A stretch of 44,930 nucleotides of DNA from the NCBI GenBank assembly GCA_049999805.1, contig JBNGIO010006314.1, forward strand, positions 176,243 to 221,172. The letters run 5' to 3'. Source of the DNA: Folioceros fuciformis (Eukaryota > Anthocerotophyta > Anthocerotopsida > Anthocerotales). The position numbers and the translations under genes were made by a program. Shown piece by piece: positions 11,300-20,553 of the stretch. Under the pieces are notes generated by a model. It saw nothing but the letters and a program-made list of their open reading frames with translations, was not told the DNA's origin and did no database searches. Each line of letters opens with the position of its first letter. Position 1 is the stretch's first letter.

Positions 11300-14143
11300 T
11301 TAGCCTGCAAACACTTGATCAATTCTTGAGCTCCCTCGTGTCATCCGAGTGAGGTAATCACTGTAGGTCACATGGTCGGGGACAAAATTCTTGTATTTCA
11401 TCTCCCTGAACAGCTGCAAAGCTTCCCTTGTCTGACCTGCTTGCCTGAGATAATATACAAGAGTGTGGTAAGTGACAGCACTTGGATTACATCCTCTTCT
11501 GTTCATGTCCTTCAAGAGTTTGATGCCCTCCTCTGATCGACCAGTCTTGCACAGCCCATCTATCAGGGTATTGTATGTCACTGCGTCGGGCACACAGCCC
11601 TTTTCCTTCATCTCCGAAAATAGACCATATGCCTCAGAAATTGACCCTCCCTTTACATATCCGTGGATGAGAGAGCTGTAAGCAATGAGGTCTGGCGTCC
11701 ATCCGACCTCTTTCATCTGCTGGAACAACCTGTATGCCTCATCTGCTTTACCCAGAGCACCAAAACCAGAGATGAGTGTCGTATAAGTTATCAGATCAGG
11801 AAGTGGACCCTCTGTTTTCATGCGCTCAAAGATAGAGCAGGCTTCATCTAGCCGTGATCCTTTCACGAGGCCAGAGAGTAACACATTATAACTGACCACA
11901 TCAGGAAGACATCCTTTTCTCTCCATTAGTGCAAACATATCCCATGCTTGCCCAGCTTGATCACTCCTGCACAAGAGATCAATCATGGGGCTATACGTGA
12001 TGACATCAGGTGAACAACCGGCAGTCTGCATCTGTTCAAAGAGCGTACAGGCTGCATCAATATTGCCGGCTCTTGCTGCACCAGCAATGAGGGCATTATA
12101 GCTGACGACATCAGGAGTAACACCTATCTGTTTCATTTCCTCAAACAGTTGCTCTGCTCTGTCAAAGTTACCAGCCTTTCCAAACCCATCCAACAAAGTG
12201 TTAAACATGATGAGATTTGGAACAACACCTTCCTCTCGGATCTCTTCGTACAGCTTGCGGGCTGCTTCCACACGGCCAACCTTGCTAAGCCCGTTCATGA
12301 TGGTACTGTACATTACTACATCAGGAGAATTACCACTAGCCTTCAAACCATCCAAGAACTTCAGTGCCTGGTCAGCATTCCCAGCACTACAAAACCCATT
12401 GATGAGAGTGCCATAGGTGAAACGGTCTGGGGCACATCCACTCTCTTTCATGTCCTCGAATAAAGTCAGGGTCTCATCCAATCTTCGTTGCTTGAGAAGA
12501 CCATGAAATAGTGAGTTGTAAGTGTATACATCTGGCTTGCAGCCCTGAGATTCCATGGCTGTAAACAGCTTCTGCGCTTCAGCAACCTTGCCAGCTTTGC
12601 CTAGTCCCATTATCATTGTATTGTACGTGATTGCATCAGGGGTGCATCCCGCTCTCTGCATATCCTCAAAGATGCAACTTGCTTGTGACACATCACCTGC
12701 CTTCAAGCAGCCATTAAGCAGGGTGTTGTACGTTGTTAGGTTAGGCGCAAAACCGTATCTTGCATTCATGTCTGCAAAAACCTTTGAAGCTTCAGCATAT
12801 CGACCCGCTTTGCTTAGAATGTGGATTACAATGTTGCATGTCGTTGCATTTGGCAGACACTTCTCCCTCATGTCTGTGAAAAGATCGAGGGCATCATCCG
12901 TCCGTCCTACTTTACCAAGCCCAGATATCAATGAATTGTAGACCAGCGAATCCCCAACTATTCCCTTTTCCCTCATCTCCTTGAAGTATCTCCAGGCATC
13001 ATCAAGTCTGCATACATTGATAAGCATGGAAATGATAGTGCTGTATGCAACTACACTATTGGCCGCCCCCACCTGTTTCATCTTTTCAAATAACTTACAA
13101 CCTTCGTCAACCCTGCTAGCCTGACCTAGCCCATGCACCATACTCGTGTAGAGAATCTCATCAGCAGCCACGCCTTGACTCTCCATTTCCTCCAGGAGGC
13201 TAAACGCTGTGTCTATCAACCCAGCTCGAACATACCCATTGATCAGAGCGCTATGTGTCCTCAAAGTTGGAGCACATCCTACATCCTTCATCTTCGTAAA
13301 GACATCATGAGCCGAGTCCAGCTTCCCCGACTTGGCATACCCAGTTATCACCACAGTGTACGTGTACACATCAGGCTGAACACCATCCTTCAACATCTGC
13401 TCAAACATCCTGCTGGCTGTCCCAAAATCACCCCCCTTTACTAGTAAATTGATAAGACAGTTGTACGTTAGTGTGCTAGGTCTGCTGTGATGCCGCAGTC
13501 TGTCGAAAGCCCTGACAGCGCCCCTGTAATTCTTAGCCCTCGCGAACGAAGTAAGAACAGTTGTCACTGTTACGTCACTCAGTTTTTTCGACACAGAAGC
13601 CAGCTGCTTCACCATCTCCCACATGGAATCATACAGACGAGCATTCCCCAGCTTCTCGATCATCACAGTATAGGTGAAGTCGTCATGTTGGAATCCCTTT
13701 TGGTCACCGGCCCATAGGAAAAAGCTGAGGGCCACATTGACATCCCTCTGAGATTTGATCACCTGACAGACATACCGAGGGTCCACGAAGCCGACTTGTT
13801 CTAGAGCAGCTAACGTTTTGGGTCCCCATTTCAGCTGCTCAAGTATGCCATTCACAAGATCCACCACCCTGGATGAGTTAGATACTTCAGCCACAGAATA
13901 GACGCATCTTCCAAGCCCACGAGAGCTGGAACATCCGCCAAATTCCTCCCTCATCCCGGACACTCCTCCCAACATGGATGAGAAACCTGCTGAATGGCCC
14001 TCATTGCACGAATCAACACTAGGAGTGCGTGCAAAACCTGTGGACCTGGAATTCGCGCAGTCAGATTGTAACAGTCTCCCCATAACCACCGGGACTACAT
14101 GCTTCTTCAACGACTTCACCGGGCCCCTCACCCTTTCCAGCAT
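11300..14143 (-). CDS. P-class pentatricopeptide repeat protein, organelle-targeted
   Basis: Sequence-specific organellar RNA-binding protein of 947 aa with no intron. From about residue 155 to the end it is an almost unbroken run of some 22 repeats of 35 residues with the consensus TYNTLI-GL-KAG--DEA--LF-EM---G--PD. All repeats are P-type; there are no L/S repeats and no E, DYW or SMR domain, so a role in RNA stabilisation, splicing or translation is more likely than editing. The first about 45 residues are basic and Ser/Arg-rich with few acids, as in a mitochondrial or plastid presequence. A pre-repeat block LKWGPKTLAALEQVGF resembles the start of long land-plant PPR proteins. The first Met of the open frame at 14143 is used as start. 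The RNA target cannot be read reliably by hand. Confidence 0.95.
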   Translation of the reverse strand: MLERVRGPVKSLKKHVVPVVMGRLLQSDCANSRSTGFARTPSVDSCNEGHSAGFSSMLGGVSGMREEFGGCSSSRGLGRCVYSVAEVSNSSRVVDLVNGILEQLKWGPKTLAALEQVGFVDPRYVCQVIKSQRDVNVALSFFLWAGDQKGFQHDDFTYTVMIEKLGNARLYDSMWEMVKQLASVSKKLSDVTVTTVLTSFARAKNYRGAVRAFDRLRHHSRPSTLTYNCLINLLVKGGDFGTASRMFEQMLKDGVQPDVYTYTVVITGYAKSGKLDSAHDVFTKMKDVGCAPTLRTHSALINGYVRAGLIDTAFSLLEEMESQGVAADEILYTSMVHGLGQASRVDEGCKLFEKMKQVGAANSVVAYSTIISMLINVCRLDDAWRYFKEMREKGIVGDSLVYNSLISGLGKVGRTDDALDLFTDMREKCLPNATTCNIVIHILSKAGRYAEASKVFADMNARYGFAPNLTTYNTLLNGCLKAGDVSQASCIFEDMQRAGCTPDAITYNTMIMGLGKAGKVAEAQKLFTAMESQGCKPDVYTYNSLFHGLLKQRRLDETLTLFEDMKESGCAPDRFTYGTLINGFCSAGNADQALKFLDGLKASGNSPDVVMYSTIMNGLSKVGRVEAARKLYEEIREEGVVPNLIMFNTLLDGFGKAGNFDRAEQLFEEMKQIGVTPDVVSYNALIAGAARAGNIDAACTLFEQMQTAGCSPDVITYSPMIDLLCRSDQAGQAWDMFALMERKGCLPDVVSYNVLLSGLVKGSRLDEACSIFERMKTEGPLPDLITYTTLISGFGALGKADEAYRLFQQMKEVGWTPDLIAYSSLIHGYVKGGSISEAYGLFSEMKEKGCVPDAVTYNTLIDGLCKTGRSEEGIKLLKDMNRRGCNPSAVTYHTLVYYLRQAGQTREALQLFREMKYKNFVPDHVTYSDYLTRMTRGSSRIDQVFAG

Positions 14144-14272
14144 CCTGTTCAGCCAGTTATCCCCCTTGCAGGGACCTTCTCGTTCGCGATCATTACATCA
14201 ATTTCCGGTGCAACGTGGTTTTAATTAGGGCACTTGTTGTTGCTAGGGCGCGGGGAGGAAGCCGTTTGGGTG

Positions 14273-14311
14273 TCCACCCTGACTTGGGGGTATCCACCCT
14301 GACTTGGGGGT
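14273..14311. repeat. 20-bp minisatellite, two visible units, running into an assembly gap
   Basis: Two head-to-tail copies of tccaccctgacttgggggta (14273-14292 and 14293-14311, the second one base short) lie directly against the N run. The array probably continues inside the gap. Confidence 0.85.
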
Positions 14312-14411
14312 NNNNNNNNNNNNNNNNNNNNNNNNNNNNNNNNNNNNNNNNNNNNNNNNNNNNNNNNNNNNNNNNNNNNNNNNNNNNNNNNNNNNNNNNN
14401 NNNNNNNNNNN
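14312..14411. other. Assembly gap, 100 N
   Basis: Exactly 100 undetermined bases, the usual placeholder for a gap of unknown size. It begins inside the 20-bp tandem repeat, so a collapsed or unresolved array is the likely cause. Confidence 0.97.
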
Positions 14412-14778
14412 GGTAGTCTCTGTGCGCCGCGTCATCTACAGTGTCTTCTGCCCTCTAGACGCGATTGGGCTCTTTTTAGAGGAACGTGTGTTTATTCTTC
14501 ATTTAGCCTTGCTCCTGACCTCCCCTGACCTGGTGCTTCTTCACCCCGTCCTACTTCAACACGCCCTGGAGCGGATGGGATTGGGAAGCTTCCTAGAGAG
14601 GGCGGAAGTGCCCGTCACGATCTGCCAGGAGCGCGGCTGATAATCTACACTGCTTCAGCTTTTTTTATTTGCCTCCCTCAGCACTGAGTTCAAGTCTTCT
14701 GCCGAATGTTTATTACAGCTGTGGTTGTTGCCGCTGCGTTTCTGGTAGCCCTTTAACCTGCCTCTTGACAACAGAGTC

Positions 14779-15372
14779 ATGGCTGACTTGATACCGCAAA
14801 CCGAGGAGAAGATCGAAGCTAAGGTCACGGGTCAGGGACCAGTGACCGTGGACGGGAGCAGCAAGACGCCGGGGGACGCAGTCTCCGACGAGAAAGAGTC
14901 GCGGGATTCGCAGGAGGTGCGGACCATGTTTGAATTTGTTGACGAGGACTCAGATGGGAAGGTCTCTCGTGTGGAGCTGGCGAACTACCTCAGGAAGCTG
15001 GAGCACTCCAACCTCACGGATAAGCAGATTGACTGTCTTATGAAAGTGTACGACGAGAATGGGAGCGGGCATTTAGAGTTCGACGAATTCCTCAAGCTCT
15101 ACCGCTCTTTGAAGGAGGGGAACGATGAGGATGGGGCGACAGTGCCCGACGAGGAGGATCTCTTCCGCGAAGCCTTCAAAGTGTTCGACAGGAACAAGGA
15201 CGGGCTCATCAGCCCCGACGAGCTGCAGCTGATTGTCCATAGTCTGAATATGGGGAAGGGTAAGAGTACCTGCGATTTCAGTCGCATGATTCAGGCTGTC
15301 GATACTAACGGTGATGGCTTTGTAGATATCAGTGAGTTTACCAGATTGATGCGTAACAGCCTTCCTTCATGA
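14779..15372 (+). CDS. Calmodulin-like protein with four EF-hands
   Basis: Predicted Ca2+ sensor of 197 aa, intronless. EF-hand loops lie at residues 55-66, 92-103, 137-148 and 175-186. All four have acidic residues at positions 1, 3 and 12 and Gly at 6, so all could bind Ca2+. The N-terminal 45 residues are an acidic, Ser/Thr-containing extension. It is a paralogue of the gene at 3302: both share FDRN-DGLISP-EL in loop 3, (D/C)(C/F)SRMI-AVD before loop 4, no introns and the same orientation. It lacks the long Ser-rich extension of its partner. The ATG is the first in the open frame and directly precedes protein-like sequence. Confidence 0.92.
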   Translation: MADLIPQTEEKIEAKVTGQGPVTVDGSSKTPGDAVSDEKESRDSQEVRTMFEFVDEDSDGKVSRVELANYLRKLEHSNLTDKQIDCLMKVYDENGSGHLEFDEFLKLYRSLKEGNDEDGATVPDEEDLFREAFKVFDRNKDGLISPDELQLIVHSLNMGKGKSTCDFSRMIQAVDTNGDGFVDISEFTRLMRNSLPS

Positions 15373-15686
15373 GCAGCAAGTATGTGCAACATGGAAGCCT
15401 TGGCAGAATGTTGAGGCCCCCTTCTCCCACGGCTCTCACTTATCGGCCGTGTTGTAAGTTAGCACGAACGTGAAAATATCACGGATGTTTGCGGATGCCG
15501 AAAGTTTCCTAACCGAGAGAACGGACGAAATCCGCATCTGAAGTCGTGGACCACGTGACCTAGTCTCCCCTGCTTGGTTCGGTACCGACTCCCCGGGTCG
15601 TTCACCTTTTGATGTCCTGTCGGACAATTTATTAAGTCACCAGAGTCTACCACTATTACAGTCTACTTATTTGAAGCCTTGATTTC
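15373..15686. other. Convergent 3' spacer
   Basis: 3' UTRs of the second calmodulin-like gene (+) and TAN1 (-). I see no gene here. Confidence 0.5.
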
Positions 15687-17297
15687 CTACTCGAGCTCTT
15701 TTTCAGACTTGGGCTCGTGTTCGGGCTTGGGCTCCTTTTCAGGAGCCTCTGACGTCAACTGCCGAAGGTTGTATTTGGCAAGCTCCTTAAACCTTTTCAC
15801 CACTCCGACGACGCAGGCTGTCTGTTGAGTAAATTCCCGATATTCAGGCAGAGCAACAACGACAACTGACAGCAACTTGATTTGAGAGAAAGGACTGCGT
15901 GTGTGTGAATACCTTCACAACTTGCACTAGTATGGTCTTGTCAGGGTTCTTCAAATCAACGGAATGAGGCTCTGGAACGAGCCCTGCCACTGCCTTGATG
16001 AGCTCCATCTTGTCGATTGTCGTGTTTGCACGTGATTCACATACGATAGCAAACTGCATAAATTGTTGCACCAGGATAAGTGATTCAAAGATCTAAAAAC
16101 CAGCACCGAATATTCGCTTGAAATACCTTCAACGGTTTCTGCTCTGGGCCGGTTGGGAAGTGTTGCAAGATCACAGCCTTGGCACCCCGTTCAACCTCTG
16201 CTTTCGAAGCATACATCGTCGCTTCTGCAGGCATTAATCTGAGGCAAAATCTGCAACACGCCCAAACAATCGTGTCAAATAATTCAATAACATCCTCTGC
16301 GTCCTTGACCTTTGCATGCTGCTGTGGCTTCCAGCTTAAACCAACATGGCTGGCAATGACGGTGGCCATCTGGCTTGCTGAAGACCTACCTCGTACAGCT
16401 CTTCTTTGTGTCGGCAGCCTCTTGCACAACTGCTTCCGCAAGCTGTAAAGGGGTAGGCCCTGCTGAGCCAGATTTGCGCATGCGAATGAAGACTATGCCA
16501 TGACAGCCTGTTTCAAAACCAGAAAATCGATCCTGCTTACACGCACCAATCCGTCAGGAGACTTGAATTCAAGCAAACACAACAAGATTCTAAGCAGGAA
16601 AGGTTACCAGGTCGTTACCTTCGTTTTCTCCCGAATTTCTTTCAATTCAGCTTCAAGAAGATCGTCGATTCCCCTTTCTCTTTCGGGGCCACTGGCATGT
16701 CTAACCCTGGTTTGCTTCTCCTCAAACTCTTCGGCACCGTCGGATTCAGAGTCCTCGGAGCATGAAGAGGCCTCCTGGTCCACAGCCTTTCCACCCTTGT
16801 CTTCTCTGTCCTGGCCACCACCTTCTTGAAGTTTCTCCCAGAACTGCACTGGTCAACCTGTTTCATCAGAGACATGCAGCCACCGGTCTCATTGCTGCAG
16901 CGCATAAAAATTCCTAAACCTTGACCATTGGACCACTGGAAATGATATCTGTAGAAGGTTGAAGGGGTCTTCCCATCTGCTGGAGCAGAACCGTACCATT
17001 TCTAGCATGCTGATAGCCTCTCTGACGCTCTGACGTTCCTTCCCCCCCACGCAGGTAATCAAGAACCCTTGCAGTCCCGCAGTAATACCTGCTTTGCGTC
17101 CCCCAACCTGTTGCCATTCTCAAGGTTAACCACAGCTGTCTCTTTGATTCACCATTGCTGGCTCTTGTGTTCACCGGCGTGAGCTTTGCAACAAACCAAG
17201 ATGGAGCCAGACAAGGGAGCAGAAAGATCACATGAGGTAGGAACTTGGCCCGCTTTCGCTTCCTGTCACTGGCCGCCTTTGTCATTTCTGGAGGCAT
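15687..17297 (-). CDS. TAN1: THUMP-domain tRNA cytidine acetylation adaptor (TAN1/THUMPD1 family)
   Basis: Binds tRNA and partners the acetyltransferase Kre33/NAT10 to make N4-acetylcytidine at position 12 of tRNA-Ser/Leu (family role). Model, in transcript order: 17297..17232, 17107..16997, 16843..16619, 16532..16390, 16250..16127, 16053..15913, 15821..15687; 314 aa with all phases consistent. Seen: the basic start KRKRAKFLPH; LQGFLITC-GGKERQ-VREA at the beginning of the conserved region; an acidic Ser/Glu linker in exon 3; and FETGCHGIVFIRM. The THUMP core follows, with FCLRLMPAEATMYAS, CESRANTTIDKM, VDLKNPDKTILVQVV and the hallmark FKELAKYNLRQLTS. A Pro/Glu/Lys-rich tail ends the protein. 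An in-frame upstream Met exists at 17393, but MPPEM at 17297 fits the family better. The gene is divergent from the GGQ gene, 188 bp between start codons. Confidence 0.93.
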
Positions 17298-17485
17298 CGC
17301 TCCGAGGAGACTCTGCACTGCAAATTGGGGAAGCTGGACTGGACAGAACTTTGTTTCTAGTTCGATAAACCCTACTTTGCCCGTCAAGCTCACGCTTGCG
17401 ACGGAAAGCAGGCCCGACCGAAGAGCGAAGAGTTCCCTCAGGTGATGAAGCTTCGGTCAGACCTTGAGACTCTTGATGGGGTTCT

Positions 17486-18920
17486 TTGCTTTACCCTTTT
17501 GGGCTTAGTCGCCTGCCAATTGGGGGATTCATGACAACTTCTATGATCTATGCGGCGGACCGGTCGCATTGGGCTGGACTTCTTTGCTCCCAGGGGATGC
17601 GGTCAAGGTGCAGCCTCCAGCAGGGCCTGTGTCTCATTCGCACCTTGGCAGCGTGGGGAACAAGGAGCTGCCCGCCATCGCTCCAGCCATGTAATCAGGC
17701 TCCGATTCAATGTAGGCTTCGGACACCTCGGCCACATACTGTGTCATCCCTGCCCGTCAGGAGGTGCTCGTATGCTTCGGCGTGGGCGCATGCTGGGGAG
17801 GAAAGGGGGAATCTGGAACGTGACAAGCAAGAGGAGGAGCGAGAGCAGGAGCAGGAGGAAGCGCAAGAGCAAGAGCAAGAGGACACCGCCGCTAGGGCTC
17901 GCGAGAACGGGAGCTCTTCAGCGAAGCAAGCGAAATGCATCACTACCTTCGTGGATTATCTGAGCCTCACAGACAAGGAACTACTGGCACAGTGCGTAGT
18001 GGACACTTTCAGGGCGTCGGGCCCTGGCGGGCAGCACCGGAACAAGACTGACAGTGCTGTCAGGTTGAAGCATTCCCCAACTGGACTTGCAGGGCAGGTT
18101 GGGATTCTACCCGCCATTCTCCTATCCTCTTTTCTGCTCTTCAGAAGACGAGGGAGGATAAGATTTGGACAGCGGATGCTCTGTGTGACAGGCGTCAGAT
18201 GAGCGTTCCCAGCATGTGAACAAGCTGCTGGCTTTGGACAGACTTAGGCAGTCGATTGCTTCCAAAGGTTGGTGAAACATGCTGCAAACTCATCTCTTCA
18301 TGCACGCCTCGATTTCTGCTGTCCGCTAAATATGATTGTGCTCTGTCTCGGTTAGTCAGACGACCTGTGGATCTAGCGAACTACGCGCCGCCTCCTGAGC
18401 TTCTCATAATCCTGCCACCAGCTTCCACTGTGAAGAAGGAACATGGAGTTCGGCAACAAATAGGACCAAAGAACAAAAGCTATGTCATTGTAAGATCTCT
18501 CACAATTCAGTTTTCTGCTCCTCGCTTCTGCTGCAGCAGCCACTCACCTCCGTGTCTGCAACTGCAGGGCATGCAAGCGCTGCTAGATCTGCTGTATGCT
18601 TCCAACGGCTCAGTATCAGAAACTGCCGTACCGCTGGGGTCAGTGTCCATACTCGTCATTGTAGAAGATTCCACAATTTTAGCGGGCCGAAAGATGGGTG
18701 GTTCATTCCTTGATGTTTGTTGAATCCAGATTAAGCACCGGTATGCTGTCGAAGCTGATCACTTCAGATAAGACGTTGTGGGTAGCTGCGAATGCAATCC
18801 GAGCTGAAAAGGTCATAACCTTTGCTGATTTTGGGCACATTCTTCATGTTGCTGCTTCTTCTCTTGACACTCATGGGGCAAGGATGGTGGTCTGCGCAGG
18901 GTCTGAAGCCATTACGGTAG
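17486..18920 (+). CDS. Class I release-factor-like protein (GGQ domain), probably organellar
   Basis: The GGQ domain hydrolyses peptidyl-tRNA on the ribosome; short family members act in organellar ribosome rescue (family knowledge). Model: join(17486..18097,18192..18267,18356..18489,18568..18638,18730..18811,18900..18920), 331 aa, phases consistent. Seen: a basic Ser/Arg-rich N-terminus typical of an organelle presequence, a Glu/Gln-rich coiled segment (about residues 108-138), [19 protein letters not shown], then [19 protein letters not shown] with GGQ at 181-183. These continue into [18 protein letters not shown], the YAPPPELL block and [20 protein letters not shown]. It lacks the codon-recognition domains of RF1/RF2. 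The last exon encodes only GLKPLR and then stops. Unspliced read-through would end at 18940 instead. The start could also be the in-frame Met at 17531. Confidence 0.9.
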
Positions 18921-19378
18921 ACGCAACTGTCATCATATAGTAGGATTTCGAACTATCAACTGCAATTATGCAGTATGTTTTAGCACTTTCAACTAGACAT
19001 GCCGATTGACAAAAACATTGTGCAAGTTTCAGTTTTTATTCAGTAAAGCTCCATGTGGAGCTTGGGGTGCGCAATGCGGTACCTCGCCTGCGCGGAACTC
19101 TCGTCTCTACGATTTACGTGCACGCCCAACACTCGCTTCTAGCTCGGATCAATCTGCAAATGTGGAAGAACAAGGCTTCCGCGAATTGGATTAGGGCTGG
19201 CAACACGGGAGTGACTGTGGTCTACTTAAACTGGAGTTACTGGTATGTTAGGCGACGATGGAAAATCGGATGTGTCTTTGTTTCTGCCCATCGTCTACAA
19301 GGTAACGTGGTGACTCCAACTGTGCACAATGGACAGACGTTGGTGACCAGAGCATTTGAAGTGTGAGAGGTAGGCGCA
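18921..19378. other. Intergenic spacer
   Basis: 3' UTR of the GGQ gene and the promoter or leader of the small gene at 19379. The short open frames at 19006-19366 show no family resemblance. Confidence 0.5.
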
Positions 19379-19916
19379 ATGTTCACCACCGCGGTTCGGT
19401 GTTTGGCAAAGAAAGTAACACCGCGGGGGCCGCGAGTAGTACAGCCAAAGGCGGATCAGGTAGGGTTAGCAGACATCGTTCGGGGAGTTCTGCGGGAGCA
19501 TGGCCCCATCACCGTCACTGACTGCTGGAAGCACGCTCAGGTGGATGACCCAATGGAATTCGTGGCCTTGCCTATCATCTTGCTTGAGGCTTGAAATTGT
19601 GAACAATTTGAGGTGGAGGACGGCATGAGGAGTTGTCACTGGTTTATCTACCAAAGACGCTGCTGACGTCTCTCTTGTGTTGCTCTTGGGTTTTCAGCAC
19701 GAGGGAGTCAAGAGTAAGAGGCAAATGAAGCTCATGCTCCGTTGGCTTAAGGCGAGAGACGATCTTAAGGTTACATGCAATCACCTGGGAACTGGAGAGA
19801 AAGGGTCGGCTTCTTCCAAAGAATTCTTGTTCGCTTTGAGGAATGCCGGGCAACCCGCTGCTTCCGGAAACCCTAGGTCCGGTCAGGAAGAGTCTGGTCC
19901 GCGGTTGCCTTTGTAA
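19379..19916 (+). CDS. Small protein with organelle-type N-terminus, function unknown
   Basis: Two-exon gene, join(19379..19540,19698..19916), 126 aa; phase 0 at the junction, donor GTGGAT, acceptor TTTTCAG. The N-terminal about 25 residues are basic with no acids (MFTTAVRCLAKKVTPRGPR), like a mitochondrial or plastid presequence. The core, VGLADIVRGVLREHGPITV and then GVKSKRQMKLMLRWLKARDD followed by KEFLFALR, has the alternation of a small winged-helix fold. That pattern recalls small subunit-like proteins of plant organellar ribosomes, but I do not recognise the family firmly. The tail is Pro/Ser/Gly-rich. The intron is supported because reading through it ends after 17 unrelated codons, whereas splicing continues the helical core. 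Confidence 0.7.
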
Positions 19917-20553
19917 CCATCCCTGTGTGGCGTTTTGATACTGCAGAAGCAGTTCTCTTAGATTTCGCAACCCGTTGGTGTTGGCCGCTTGATCTCAATC
20001 TCATGTCCAGCTCTCTCAGTGAGATAATATAGACTCGTACACTTTTTACTCAGTGACGGAAGGTCCAGAGCGAACGCTCCACAACAAAGACACTGGACTG
20101 CGAAAGTCTACACTTGTTCCCTAACATAGACGTTAGGCTTGAGGCAAGGCCTACTCAGGTGCAAAAATGAAAGAACAGACGACTGCTCATTCCCAAAGGC
20201 TTCTATACCTCGATGACACCAGTTAACTATACACAACATTAATCTCGGCCTTGTGCCAGAATTTAGTTCTAGGCGCAGGGATATCCTTGATTTGCTACAG
20301 AAGAATGAAAGCTGCGTAACCATGTCAAAGATCCCTCCGGTCAGATCCTGACTCAGCTCGCCGTGCGGTGACGCTGATGTTAGTGAGCGACCCTTGTCGC
20401 TCCTAAAAATGTTTCCGTCAAAAGTCTAGATAAATCTCTTCCTGGGAAAGGGCCCATGTAAACTTGTCAGATCCGATGTCAAAGCACGGGCCAGTCATGT
20501 CTGCATGCAAAGAAACAGTCAGATGGGGCAACCCCGTAACATGCTAATAACGA
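19917..20553. other. Convergent 3' spacer
   Basis: 3' UTRs of the 126-aa gene (+) and the RRM gene (-). No further coding exon is supported. Confidence 0.5.

Larger units (their letters stand above)
14144..14778. other. Spacer with assembly gap
   Basis: Spacer between the divergent PPR and second calmodulin-like genes. It holds the tandem repeat and the run of N described separately. The rest, 14412-14778, is probably the 5' leader of the calmodulin-like gene; no other coding exon is supported. Confidence 0.5.

Noticed and set aside
12149-13444. Plus-strand open frames within the PPR gene
   Set aside because: They arise because the PPR repeats are periodic on the coding strand; the minus strand carries a complete 947-codon PPR frame.
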